Source: Trichosporon coremiiforme (lineage: Eukaryota; Basidiomycota; Tremellomycetes; Trichosporonales; Trichosporonaceae). From it: 64,000 nucleotides of DNA. The translations under genes and the position numbers were made by a program. Shown here in pieces: positions 10,561 to 21,341 of this stretch. The stretch spans positions 310,001 to 374,000 of the forward strand of contig BCJJ01000018.1 of assembly GCA_039545355.1 (NCBI GenBank). Direction: 5' to 3'. Under the pieces are notes generated by a model. It did no database searches and was not told the origin of the DNA. It saw only the letters and a list, made by a program, of their open reading frames with translations. The stretch's first letter is position 1, and the number at the start of each line of letters is the position of its first letter.

Positions 10561-13465
10561 ATGTCCGAGGTCCTTCACCATATCGTGCTCAAGGGGCGCG
10601 ACATCTCAGTGAGCACCCCATCTCGCCGATTGCTCTCCACGTAAGCTGACACGCCGCCAGTCCAATGTGATCAACGGTGACAACCCGGTCAAGTTTGACC
10701 CGTCAAACGTACGTGATAGCTTGCGATGACCTGCTGACTGTGCTCAGCCCATTACGCTCTTCATCGTCCAGCTCTTCATTATCATCACGTTCACGCAAGG
10801 TCTCGGATGGTGCTTCAAGTGGATTCAGCAGCCAAAGGTCATCGCCGAAGTCATTGGAGGAATCCTCCTCGGCCCCACGGCGTTTGGCCGCATCCCAGGC
10901 TTCACGGAGAACATCTTCCCGAAGCAGTCGATCTCGTATCTGAACCTGGTATCGACAGTCGGTCTTGTGCTGTTCCTCTTCGTCGTCGGTCTCGAGGTCG
11001 ACCCTGCCGTCATGAAGCGTAATGGACGCAACTCGGCGCTGATCTCGATCGCCGGTATGATCATCCCGTTCGGTCTGGGTGCCGCCGTCGCTGTCCCCAT
11101 CTACCACAACTTCACGGACCAATCCAACGAATTTGGTCATTTCGTGCTCTTCATCTGTGTCTCGATGTCCATTACTGCCTTCCCCGTTCTCTGTCGTATT
11201 CTGACGGCCACCAAGCTCCTCGACACCCAGGTCGGTGTCATCGTCCTGGCTGCTGGTGTCGGAAACGACGTCGTGGGCTGGGTCCTCCTCGCCCTGACAC
11301 TCGCCCTCACTACCGCCGGCAGCGGTGTCAACGCGGTCTACATTCTCCTCTGCGCAGTCGGCTGGTCTATCATTCTGCTCTGGCCGATCCGCAAGGCCTA
11401 CTACTGGCTCGTCCGCCGCAGTGGCTCTCTGGAGAACGGTCCGACGCCCATGATCATGACCATTACGCTTCTCATCGTCTTTGCGTCGGCCTTCGTCACG
11501 AGCATCATCGGTGTGCACCCCATTTTCGGAGGCTTCCTCGCTGGTCTGATCATTCCCCACGAGGGCGGTTTCGCGATTGCCATCACCGAGCGGATCGATG
11601 ACCTGGTCACCATGCTCTTCCTTCCCATCTACTTCGTTCTGTCGGGTCTCAACACCAACCTGGCGGCACTCGACACTGGCAAGATCTGGGGCTACATCAT
11701 CCTCCTCACGGTCATTGGCTTTGTCGGCAAGTTCTTCGGCTGCGCCGGCGTTGCGAGGCTCTGCGGTTATACCTGGCGCGAGTCGGGAGCCATCGGCATG
11801 CTCATGTCTTGCAAGGGTCTTGTCGAGCTGATCGTGCTCAACGTCGGTCTGCAAGTGGGTATCATCAACCAGGAACTGTTCTCGATGCTTGTTCTCGTGG
11901 CTGTGTTCCTCACGGTCATTACGACGCCGGGAACTCTCGCCATTTACCCCAAGCGCTACCATGAGAGGTTGAGCGCGAAGCCCAAGAACAACGCTCAGGG
12001 AGGTCCGAATGGCGACCGGGCTCGCAACCAGGCTTCGCGCAATGCCTTCCTTCGCTCGTCTGGTGGCGCCGCGGGTGGTCGCGAGTACACCTCGCGCCTT
12101 TTGGTCGTCCTACAGCGTATCGAACACCTTGCTGCGACCATGTTCATCACGCAGATGCTCGAGCCCGTCACCAACACCATGAACCCTGGTGTCACTGCTC
12201 AGATTGCGGCAGCTCCCGCCAAGTCGGACAGCCAGGAGAGCGATATCACTGAGGGCAAGGGACAGCTGTCGCGGACCAACTCGAACGGCGGTGATGGTAG
12301 CCTTCCCCCTCCGCCGCCCTTGGCTGTTGCCGACGCCCGCGAAGCTGTCCACATCGACGCCCTCAAGCTCATCGAGCTCACTGGCCGTACGTTCTCCGTC
12401 ATGCAATCCGCCGAGAAGGATCAACTCCTGCTCTCCGACAACGCCCTGCAGCTTTTCCGCCAATTCGGTCGACTCCGTGGAATCGACGTTGAGCCTCATA
12501 TCTCAGTCATTGGCCAGGAGGGATACTCGAACGCTGTGGCTGATTACACCGAGGAGCTGGGCTCCGAGCTCGTCATTATTCCTTGGACGGTTCCCAACGT
12601 CAGCAACAACGCCCTGGTTGCCACTGCCGCTGATGGTGCTTCGATCGCTTCGCCTTCTTCCGCCGCACCCCCGACTCCCTTCGATGGAATCTTCGCCGCT
12701 GATGGCTCCCCGATGTACACGCACTTCATCCGCAATGTGTTCACGAGGTGTCACGCCGATGTTGCTGTGTTCATCGACCGCGGTTTCGGAGGTGTCGCAG
12801 CCACTTTCACTCCCGGATTTGGCCAGCACATCTTCTTCCCCTTCTTCGGCGGCCCCGACGACCGCCTCGCTCTTCGCCTCGTCATCCAGTTCTGTCATCA
12901 CGCCAACGTCACCGCCACCATCGTCAGGGTTCACCATGGTGACCTGGACGATTCTGACGCGGAGACCGTGGACACGAAGGATAAGAACATCTCGGAGGAA
13001 GTCAAGGCTCATCAGGCTGCGCTCCTGAGCAACCAGCTGACCGTCGGTGGCGCGAAGCTTGACGAGCAGAGCCGCGCCGTCTCGGGCACGGCCGACAACA
13101 TTGCGTGGGAGTACTACACCACGACGGACGGGGCTATTGCGGAGGACGCTCTTCCTCGTATCAACTTCGTCGAGCGCTCGTCTTCGCATCCTCTGAGGGA
13201 GGCGGTTCGTACCGCTGAGTCCGATCTCGCCATGTCGAAGGACCAGCCCATGTGGAGGCCCCTGCTGGTTGTCGTTGGTCGTGGGCGTCGCCGTGCTATG
13301 CTGAGCCATGAGCGTGAGCTGTCGGAGATTCTCGCCGAGCGTGGCCAGAACCCCACTGTCGGAGCTGAGCTCCGCAAGACTGTGGGTGACCCGGCCACCG
13401 CTCTCATCTTGGCCAGTGGCAAGACGAACCAGGCTTCGTACCTCGTCTGTGAGGCTGGACAGTGA
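10561..13465 (+). CDS. KHA1: Kha1-type cation/proton antiporter (CPA2 family)
   Basis: Membrane K+(Na+)/H+ antiporter, in yeast an endomembrane protein. Exons are 10561-10608, 10661-10708 and 10748-13465, giving 937 aa. After a short N-terminus about 12 hydrophobic segments span residues 35-430, including the CPA motifs EVIGGILLGP, LVLFLFVVGLEVD and GVGNDVVGW; the Asn-Asp pair lies in the transport site of this family. Roughly 500 residues of soluble C-terminus follow, with a conserved middle block (RTFSVMQ, DNALQLFRQFG, ELVIIPW) that resembles the universal-stress-like tail of fungal Kha1. The two tiny 5' exons are 48 nt each. The start is chosen because it gives the MSEVLHH leader spliced in frame to the first membrane segment. 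Codon use is strongly C/G-ending, consistent with good expression. It stands alone between long spacers. Confidence 0.9.
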
Positions 13466-14397
13466 TTTAGCTTGCATCTCCATCACTCAGCATCGTTGTA
13501 TCATTACATTAGACTCGGATCGCCAGGTTGGAATCTTTGTACATCATATGAAAGAATTTGTTGAACTCGCGATCACCGTACGCGCCACCGATCGGTGGCT
13601 TAGATGCCAGAGCTCATTCGTTTCGAAAGGTGTGCTCTGGTGTGCAATGGGCACTGCATCTCAAAATTTGGGGAGGCACGGCGGACGGGTCGGATGAGCA
13701 TCATCTGAAAGGCAAGCGTACCATCGACCCACAGCACCCAGGCAGACGAGCGATTGTGTCGTTCAGGAGTTGAGCAAGCAGATCCTTGAGCGAAAGCAAG
13801 CCCCTGCTCGATGAGGTATTGTCGTCGAGCCGCTTCGCTTTACTTCGTTGCACGACTCATGGCAATTTAGCAAGGGCAGGTGACGATCTACGATCTGGGA
13901 TGCGCAGATCATGTAAAAGTCCAGTTACTTCAAAGATGTTGGATGTATAAGCGTAACGGTCTGCGGAAATAGCTCTCTCACTTTGTCTGCCAGGAACGCG
14001 AGGTGCGTGTGGTGCCCACTGGCGCTCACTGAACTTTGAGTGGCAAACGACGTTGCGGTGCAGGGAAGGCTGTATCTGCCTCCGCACATACGTCCCACAC
14101 GACTTGGACCGCTTGCCCGAGTCATTAGCGATCACGCATCATCACTCTCCATCTCCTCTTCAACCGCATCACACGTTCTTTCGCTTCGCCTCCCAACACT
14201 GTAACATCAGCGCTACATCGGGGGCCCACCTAGGCCATTCTTTAATCCAACGGGGTTGGCGACTGTCGACACCTGAGACAGCATCATCAAGTCGACGCGG
14301 CCCACCCATATCACCCTGTACCGCCCAAGTTTCACCTTTCGCTGACACAGCTGCAACTTACTTTCCTTCCTCCCCATTCTCAACTTCCAAGCGGGCC
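13466..14397. other. Spacer KHA1 / RING gene
   Basis: This 0.93 kb stretch lies between genes in tandem. The frame of the next gene stays open back to 14053, but that part reads like an untranslated leader with no conserved sequence. I see no other gene. Confidence 0.55.
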
Positions 14398-16890
14398 ATG
14401 GGTGCCTCCCAGTCTCAACCCAGTCGAGGCCAAGAACCGCCCGAAGACCCCCCTCGACGCCTCGGTCTGCGTCGCCGTATATCTAGCTTCATCCGTCGGG
14501 ATGAGACTGACCGAGCCAAGCGCGAGCGATCCAACTCGTATCAGAGTACCCCTGCCCGACCCGGACCCAAGAGGAGACGTGTAGGAGGGGCTGACGATGA
14601 CGGGGGCATGGACGATGAGCCCGCCTTCGACGGCCCCTATCTGGGTGGCCACGATGAAGATGAACAGTCGCAACCAAATCAGCGCCTGAACGCCCTCCTC
14701 GATCACTCTGCTTCTGCTGGACCGTCCCGACAGCCAACCGCCCCTACACCTCTCCAGTCGGCATTCTCAGAAGAACCCCCTCGTTCGCCTACAGACGAAA
14801 TACTCAGCGATCGATTGCGCACCGTATCGACTATCCGCGACGCGCTTGGTCCTGAATGGCGACCTCAGCCAGCTTCAACGTACCCTGGCAGTGGCTTGTT
14901 CTCTCGGCTAAGGCATCGACGGGAGACGCAACAGCAGGCAGCGACTAGGACTCACTTAGCGCCGCCACCGCCCACGCCTCCCTTGTCCACGAGCTCAACA
15001 CCGAGCGCAGTCTCGACCGCTGAATCGTCAATGCGGTCGGCACCGGCGCCGGCCCGCGGCTTGTCGCATCGTCTGAGCGCGATCATGGGCTTCGCAACGC
15101 CCTCAAGTAGTGAAGATTTCACTGAACCTAGCGAGCCTCAGGAGAACGCGACACCCAGTACTACTCAGCCCGCTCCTCCCTCTGAAGAGTCAGAGTCAAC
15201 CCGCATCCCTGTCGGCGCCGTGCTGGTCATACAAGGCCTCGCACAGACCCACGCAAACGTTGATGCGTCTGGACGACCAGAACGTCGCATCGATGTTCCC
15301 TCTCTGGATCAACAGGCCCGCATGATAGGCAATCTTTTGACGTAAGTGGCTTCCTGTTCTAACTGCTGACTTTGAAGCGTTGCTGCCGCGGCCACTGCAA
15401 CTACCCTGCTGTCCCCGGAGAGTCTTCCCCAACAGCCTTCTCGGTCCACAGCCCAGAATGCAATGCACACCATCATCGACCGACTTCGCCCCCAACGGAA
15501 CCGTGCTGCTCCGACTGTCGAATCTGCGTTGGGAGATTATCTTCGAACTGTGTTACGCGACAATCGCCGTTTTGCAGAAGCCGCATCCGGCGATGCTCCG
15601 ACCGGGAATAACGTACCTGCAGAGTTCCAGCAGTTCCTTCAGACTCTCCAGGAAGACCTTATTCAGGCTGTCCGAGCTTATGCTGTCGCTCCAGAGGAAC
15701 AGGTGGAAACTGCAGAGGACGTGATTGCAGCGGATGCCGGCCCGACCACCTCGCCCGCGGTTCCCGAACCCGAACCTAGTTCTGACTCTGAACTCTCTGA
15801 CGCTGAAGACAACGGCGAAGCTACCTCTACTTCAGGTCCATCAGATCAGCCTGACCCGCCAATTCCTACGTTCCACCACCAAGCGGGTCAGATCCAGTCT
15901 GACTCCGCGGAACGCTCACTGGGTGTATCGGGAGGAACTGATGGATTACCGCGCCGTCTCAACTTCTTCCGTGCGCATTTGTTCCCTACGGTCCACAGCA
16001 ACGACCAACAGGACCAGGAAGAGGAGGACGCCGTGGTGCCTTCCATCTTCGTCGGTGTCAGGTCCATCAGCCATGGTCCTGGCATGACTACGGAGGATCT
16101 CGTCGGACATCCGAGCTTCCCCTTCTTAGATGGGCAGGTTCCCTCTGTCTCTGAAATGATGGACGAGGAGACACCGCAGTTCGACCGAGATCTGGAGCGC
16201 GAGACTCCTCAGGCAGTGCCCGTGAGCCCATCCTTAAATGGCGAGCGGCGTACGTTGCGTGAACGTGTTCTTGAACGCTTCACAGCTCGTCGCGAGACTC
16301 GCTCACCGGCTCCGCTGAACACCTACCTCATCTACGTCATTGGTGGCAACTATCCTCAGTCACATCCCGTCCTCGCCATCCCCGCTCTCATCAGCGGTGG
16401 ACCTCTCAGTGATGAGGATCTCCAGCTGGTCTCGGAGCTCCTCGGGCCAGCCAAGCCGCCCACCGCGACCGCCGAAGAGATCGAGCGCTCTGGCTTGCAA
16501 GTCGTTGTCGGCTCAGAGCTGACTGCCCTTGTCAGCGACGGCAAGATCGTCGATGCTAGCGCCGAGAGGTGTATGGTGAGTCGCCAATGCCTGAAAGAGA
16601 GAAAACCCCCCCCCACTGACCCACAGATCTGCCTCAGCGACTACGAAGCCGAGGACGACTGCCGAGTGCTGAAGTGCCGGCACGCGTTCCACAAGGAGTG
16701 CGTCGACCACTGGCTTAGCGCCGGTCGAAATTCATGTCCCTCATGCCGTACCGAGGGTAAGTTGATGCCATCGTCTCAGAGGGGTCCGAACTAACATCCT
16801 TCAGCCGTTGAGAAGACTGCCTCGCCTCCTTCCACTGAAAGTGCAAACCCAACTATTACAACAACTTCCTCGACGTCAGCCCCCACATAG
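14398..16890 (+). CDS. RING-H2 finger protein, likely myristoylated E3 ligase
   Basis: Exons are 14398-15341, 15378-16575, 16627-16756 and 16805-16890, giving 785 aa. The N-terminus MGASQSQ fits the N-myristoylation rule (Gly2, Ser6), which implies membrane attachment. A basic stretch follows (RRLGLRRRISSFIRR). The next 600 residues are mostly Ser/Pro/acidic and look disordered, with a conserved-looking block around 330-420. The RING-H2 domain is near the C-terminus (about 726-770): C-M-I-C, then KCRHAFHKEC, then CPSC, matching C-x2-C...C-x-H-x2-H-x2-C...C-x2-C. Such domains recruit E2 enzymes for ubiquitin transfer; the substrate is unknown. The intron at 16576-16626 is 51 nt, contains no stop in frame and lies exactly between the first two zinc ligands. 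I chose the ATG at 14398 for its myristoylation context; the frame is open further upstream. Confidence 0.85.
16576..16626 (+). other. In-frame 51-nt intron inside the RING motif
   Basis: It runs from GTGAGT to CCACAG and contains a run of nine C. Its length is 17 codons and it has no stop codon. Retention would keep the frame but insert 17 residues between Cys 1 and Cys 2 of the RING. Confidence 0.8.
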
Positions 16891-17083
16891 CACATCGCAT
16901 TATCTGTCCATTGGCCTTATATTCCCTCATTGTAGCATTTCCTCCATTCCCCGCGAAGCCTGACTCGATCGAACTCTCGGAACATCGGCCTATGCATGTT
17001 ATACATCGTCATTCACTATATGTGTGAAAGTTGAGTTTTGCGATTTGTTTGTTTGTAGTTTTATCTAATTAATGACCCCAAAT

Positions 17084-18080
17084 CTAGTTGGCGCTGGGGA
17101 CGGGAACACCAGCGGCCTTGTAGTACTTGGCGACATCGACACCGTGGTACGGGTGGTTGACGAAGTTGAACCTGTTGGGTTAGCTGTCACTCGCGACGCG
17201 AAGGAAGGGTGAAGCGGAGAGGCGATCGTGCGTCCACCGGAGGATCGGCGTCGCCCTCGATCGCGAACTCTCAGCATTGACTTACCAAGGGATAGCCTGA
17301 ATCTTGAAGACAGAGTAGGTCGAGTTACGGGCAGCAACACCCTGCATGTACGGGGTGAGGTCGCTCTCGCCGTAAAGAGGAACACCCTGCTTGGCGCGCT
17401 TGGTCATCTCCTCCATGTCCTTCTCCTGCTCGCGCTCGTTCTCCTTGAAACCGAGGAAACGCTCTGTGGGGTTAGCTCCAGACCAGACTGTGTTTCGTAG
17501 AAAGGAGAAGCAGATGAACGGAGCGAGCGATCGCGGGTGCTCGGGGTCAATCGGAGCTCAGCCCCAGACAGAGGCGTGACACCTGACATACACTACCGGT
17601 GCAGAGTCCAACCAGCATTATCTCGTCTCCATGCGACAACGATTCCTGGTGAACTCTGGCAGTGCTCGCGATCGTGGCCCGGGGTTCGCGCGTTTGATTT
17701 CGAGGACCGCGACACCGCTCAACGACCGAGGTATCGGTCTCGGTCTCGTCCGGTTCGCGCGCGTCCCGTGCCAGCTCCGTATGTCCGATTCCTGCCCGTC
17801 CTTGCTGATTGTCGAACTCACGCGCAGAGCTCTGGTAGGCGAGAAGGAAGCCGCCGACGAAGCCGACAACGGTGGCGAGCCGTCCGGCGTTCCGGAGGCT
17901 GAATCCGGCCGACTTGGAGGGGTCGATCCGCTCCCAGAAGTTGAGCGCGGCAGGCGCAGCAACGGTCGCTCCGCCCCAGAGAGCGTAGTCCTCGGGCCGC
18001 ATGTAGCTGAGCACGCGCTTGACGTGCGGGTCGGCATCGATCAGGGGGTACGGGGTGTTGAGCGGCTTGGGGTACGACAT
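17084..18080 (-). CDS. NADH-ubiquinone oxidoreductase 21 kDa subunit
   Basis: Accessory subunit of mitochondrial respiratory complex I. Exons are 17822-18080, 17286-17463 and 17084-17171, giving 174 aa, about 20 kDa as expected. The N-terminal part contains the family signature YPLIDADPHVKRVLSYMRPEDY (residues 11-32), followed by a hydrophobic segment (AGRLATVVGFVGGFLLAYQ, 67-85) likely to span the inner membrane. The C-terminal part has QRFLGFKENE, TPYMQGVAARNS and FNFVNHPYHGVD. The first intron is 358 nt, long for the window, and I see no extra exon in it because the protein reads continuously across the junction. The gene is convergent with the RING gene and divergent from the UXT-like gene. 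I recognise the family from its N- and C-terminal domains. Confidence 0.85.
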
Positions 18081-18544
18081 GGCGGCGCTGGTGTGGTGTG
18101 GGATGCACTACTCGTTCAACTCAGCTGGCAGCGACTTCAGACCTCCGCGCCTGAGCCAGCGACGGAGCGACCATTGCAGCATTGCTGACTGGGTCGGGTT
18201 TTCGGCATTAGGCCCAGTGGCGCAGTTCGTCGATTACAACTTGACCCTAACGGGCTTTTTGTAAGCGTATTAGAACTGCACCAGAGCATTACGAGAGATT
18301 ACACAGTGCGCCGTAAACTGGAATGCATAGCGATCCTCTCTATCTAATCAGGTGACGCAACCCGTGCTCGGCGTCGACGACGACTCTTGCCACTCGCTCC
18401 GCTGAAATTCTTGTCTGCGGACCATCAACAGCGTTGACGACACCGTAACACATTGCGCAGGTCGCATCGAAACTCCTGCATCACTGGACGACCGCTGCAC
18501 CTACATCCCTTGCACACCCGCGCTCTTCCTCTTCCTCTGCCATC
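18081..18544. other. Divergent promoter region complex I subunit / UXT-like gene
   Basis: This is 464 bp between divergent starts. I see no coding sequence. The right half is rich in CT and short C-runs, as in a fungal leader. Confidence 0.55.
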
Positions 18545-19094
18545 ATGTCCTCCGCAGCCTACAACGCTCACCTCCGGCAATTGCGGCCGACGCTCCAGGC
18601 TGCCAAGGACGCCGTCACCGCCATGGATAACGATATACTCGAGTAGTGAGCATTATCTGTAAGACGACGGCAAAGCTGACAGGCAGTGAGCAGATCGTCA
18701 ACGGCCTGAAGCGGCTAGAGGGCGTCTCAGGCGAAGGTGCCAGCGAGCTCGGAGCCGGTATCTGGGTCGACACAGCAGTGTGAGGGTCACATAGCTCCTC
18801 CGCCCTTTCTAGGAAGGAAGGCTGTTGCAGCAGCTGGGCGTGACTGGAAGTTTAGCTGACGCCAGCCCTTCAACAGCTACAGTCACACTCGACCTCGGTC
18901 TCGACATTCACCTCCCGCTGTCCAACACCGAAGCCCGCGACTACGCCGCCAAGCGTGTAGAGGTACTCAAGAAGAAGCGTGCTGTGCTTGTCGGCAGGGC
19001 AGAGCGCATCCAGTGGGAGATCGAGCAGTTCGAGGGTGCCGTCAAGGAAGCGATGGCGCGCGAGTCGAGTGAGCTGCAGCAGCAAGCTGCCTGA
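18545..19094 (+). CDS. UXT-like prefoldin alpha-class protein
   Basis: Exons are 18545-18645, 18687-18779 and 18866-19094, giving 140 aa. The pattern is that of an alpha-class prefoldin: an N-terminal helix (residues 1-50), a beta-hairpin pair in the middle (ELGAGIWVDTAVP, then TATVTLDLGLDIHLPLSNTEA) and a long C-terminal helix rich in heptad-like hydrophobics. The middle region resembles UXT, a subunit of the R2TP/URI prefoldin-like complex that assists assembly of polymerase and kinase complexes. Assignment to UXT rather than canonical Gim5 is inference. The first acceptor must be the second AG (18685-18686); the nearer one would create an immediate stop. The gene lies upstream of the SDR gene on the same strand. 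Confidence 0.75.
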
Positions 19095-19725
19095 GGCCTG
19101 AGCCCGATGTGTAGAAGACAGAGCAATGTACTATCACATGTATCATCAGACTATTAGCAACGAATCGTAAAGGCTAGGCGGCGGCCAGACCTTGGTTGCG
19201 GGATTCTCCCGCAGTCAGCGCCCAAATCGATCACTCCCCTGCAGCTTGCAGATTAGGCTATCTCCTACCAGCAAGTGCTGCATGTCCTCGACGTCCCACG
19301 GGTGGTAGGGAGGGTACTACTGTATTTCCGGAAGATAAATGTGGGGAAGTAACATCTGCCGCACGCGCCTGTCGACTTTGCGCACGAGAAGCGATGACCA
19401 TGCCATGCATGCAAGCATTCCGGCGCCGGAGTGGCCTACTGCTAGTGACGGTGCAGTTGCACCAGCGGCGCATGGCCGAAGCACCCATAATGATAGGCTG
19501 TTAGTACAGCCGAAACAGCCTATGCACCGGTTCCTGACTGGGTGGGCCGAGATGCCGGCGCGTGCCGGTAATTACAGGCATGACGCACAGTCGGAGCTCG
19601 GCGTCCGCAGCTGTTCTGTGACCGACGCGGGGCTGGGGCCCTCCCCAAGCAATCCCAACCTAACCATCGCGGTGATCGAATGCTACCTACACTTGCATAC
19701 TCTTTCACTTTCTCACTAACACACC
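19095..19725. other. Spacer UXT-like / SDR
   Basis: This is 631 bp between tandem genes. I see no gene. The last 60 bases carry a pyrimidine-rich leader. Confidence 0.55.
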
Positions 19726-20898
19726 ATGCCCATCGACAAGAACGACAAGTCGGCTGGCGAGACCGAGCTCATCTCACAGGTCCAGGGCGGCAAGCTCAAG
19801 GTGGACAAGCTGTTCAACGTCGACGGATGGGTCGCTGTAGGTGCGTCGCTGAGTCCGCCAGAATGCTGATGGTAGTCACTGGCGGCGGCACCGGCCTCGG
19901 CCTCGTTGCGGCGGCTACGCTCGCCGAGAACGGAGCACGCGTGTACATCTCGGGGCGCCGCGGAGACGTGCTCAGGGAGGCGGTTGAGCTCGGCAAGCCG
20001 AGTTCTGGCAAGGGCGAGATCATCCCCGTCGAAGCTGACTGTTCGACCAAGGATGGAATCCAGAGTGAGCACAGCCTCCTATCCCATGATGGCAACTGAC
20101 GTTCGCAGAGCTCGTCAAGGCTGTCTCGGCCAAGGAGAAGCAGTTAAACGTCCTGATCAACAACCACGGCGTCTCGATGCCGAAGCCGAACATCAACGTC
20201 GAGCAGACGCCAGAGGCACTCTCAAAGGAGATGTTCGAGAACGAGGAGATGGAGCGCTTCCTGCAGACGTACCAGATCAACACGGCGTCTTACTACTTCA
20301 CGGCGTGGGCGTTCCTCCCTCTTCTTTCCGCGGCTAAGGATGCCTGGGGACAGCCGGGCAACATCCTCAACATTGCCAGTATGAGCGGCATCACGTACAC
20401 GAGCCAAAAGGGGCAGTTCAACTACAACGCGAGCAAGTGAGTGGGTGGATCTGCACTCTGCAGTCTGCGGAGAGTAGTGCAAAATGGCGTTATCGGACTA
20501 GGTACTGTAGCTAACGCCTCCAGGGCCGCGACCATCTCGTTGACGAACCAGCTCGCCTGTGAGTTTGCGCGCCGCGACCTCGGCGTGCGCGTGAATTCCA
20601 TCAACCCTGGATACTTCCCCTCGGTACGTTTACAGGCTGTTGGGGCTGCCAGCAAGGCCGCCCGTGTGACGCGAGAGCAACGTGGCTGACAGGGCAGGGC
20701 ATGACCAAGTTTACGACCGACGCCGACGATGGTGGCGAGCGCGAGTACTTCCGCAAGGACATGGGCACGCCCCTTGCGCGTGCAGGTCAGGCGGAGGATC
20801 ATGCTCAGGCTGTGCTCGCCGCCGTGTGCAACCGCTTCATGACCGGGTGTCACCTGGTCATCGACGGCGGATGGCTGCTCGAGCAGAGCATCAACTAG
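19726..20898 (+). CDS. Short-chain dehydrogenase/reductase (RhlG-like)
   Basis: NAD(P)-dependent oxidoreductase with a Rossmann fold. Exons are 19726-19840, 19876-20064, 20109-20436, 20524-20623 and 20698-20898, giving 310 aa. Motifs run in the classical order: cofactor loop TGGGTGLG (residues 40-47), the Arg-containing loop SGRRGD, the NNHG motif (replacing NNAG), catalytic Ser in NIASMSGI, and Tyr-x3-Lys in YNASK. The C-terminus VIDGGW is typical of fungal members annotated as 3-oxoacyl-ACP reductase or rhamnolipid-biosynthesis-like SDRs. The 30 or so residues before the Rossmann strand are an extension. No peroxisomal SKL is present; the protein ends EQSIN. The substrate cannot be told from sequence. 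It converges on the kinase gene. Confidence 0.88.
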
Positions 20899-21341
20899 AA
20901 ATCCACTCCACACGAAGCAGACTACTGAAAGCCAAAGCGAGAATAGAGAAGTAACACCGCAGATCCAGACTACCTGCTCGTGCGCGTAAGGATAAGAAGC
21001 ATGCATGTCATCATTGGCAGTGGGCAGTGGAGCTTGGGAGGTGGGAACTGATGCGGGTCGGTATCGGCGTGGGGAATGGTGTACAAGATATGTGTGTTCA
21101 TGCTATCGTCCGTCAAGGTCGTGTCGTGTGAATCGTTGACTTGAATGTCCGATCGTGTCAAGATTCATGTCAAATGCCGCGTGCGTGAAGGGGAATGCGT
21201 GTGTGGCAGAGCAGTGGGGGATAGCAGGGATAACTGGGTCGTGTCCTTGGAAAACTTCGTATCGGATCGTAACGGCAAGTAGAGTCCTTTCTCGTCAGAC
21301 GCCTCGTCCTCTGTATGTCCTGATGTGATCGTAAAAGAACT
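20899..21341. other. Convergent 3' spacer SDR / kinase
   Basis: This is 443 bp holding the two 3' ends. I see no coding region. Confidence 0.55.

Noticed and set aside
10703..11962. 419-codon antisense open frame within KHA1, and a similar 327-codon one at 12503-13486
   Set aside because: Both are shadows of the strongly C/G-ended sense codons; the translations are low-complexity acidic/Arg runs with no domain, and the sense strand is clearly a membrane transporter.
14053..14397. Upstream extension of the RING protein
   Set aside because: The frame is open but the sequence is unlike a protein; the ATG at 14398 gives a perfect N-myristoylation signal.
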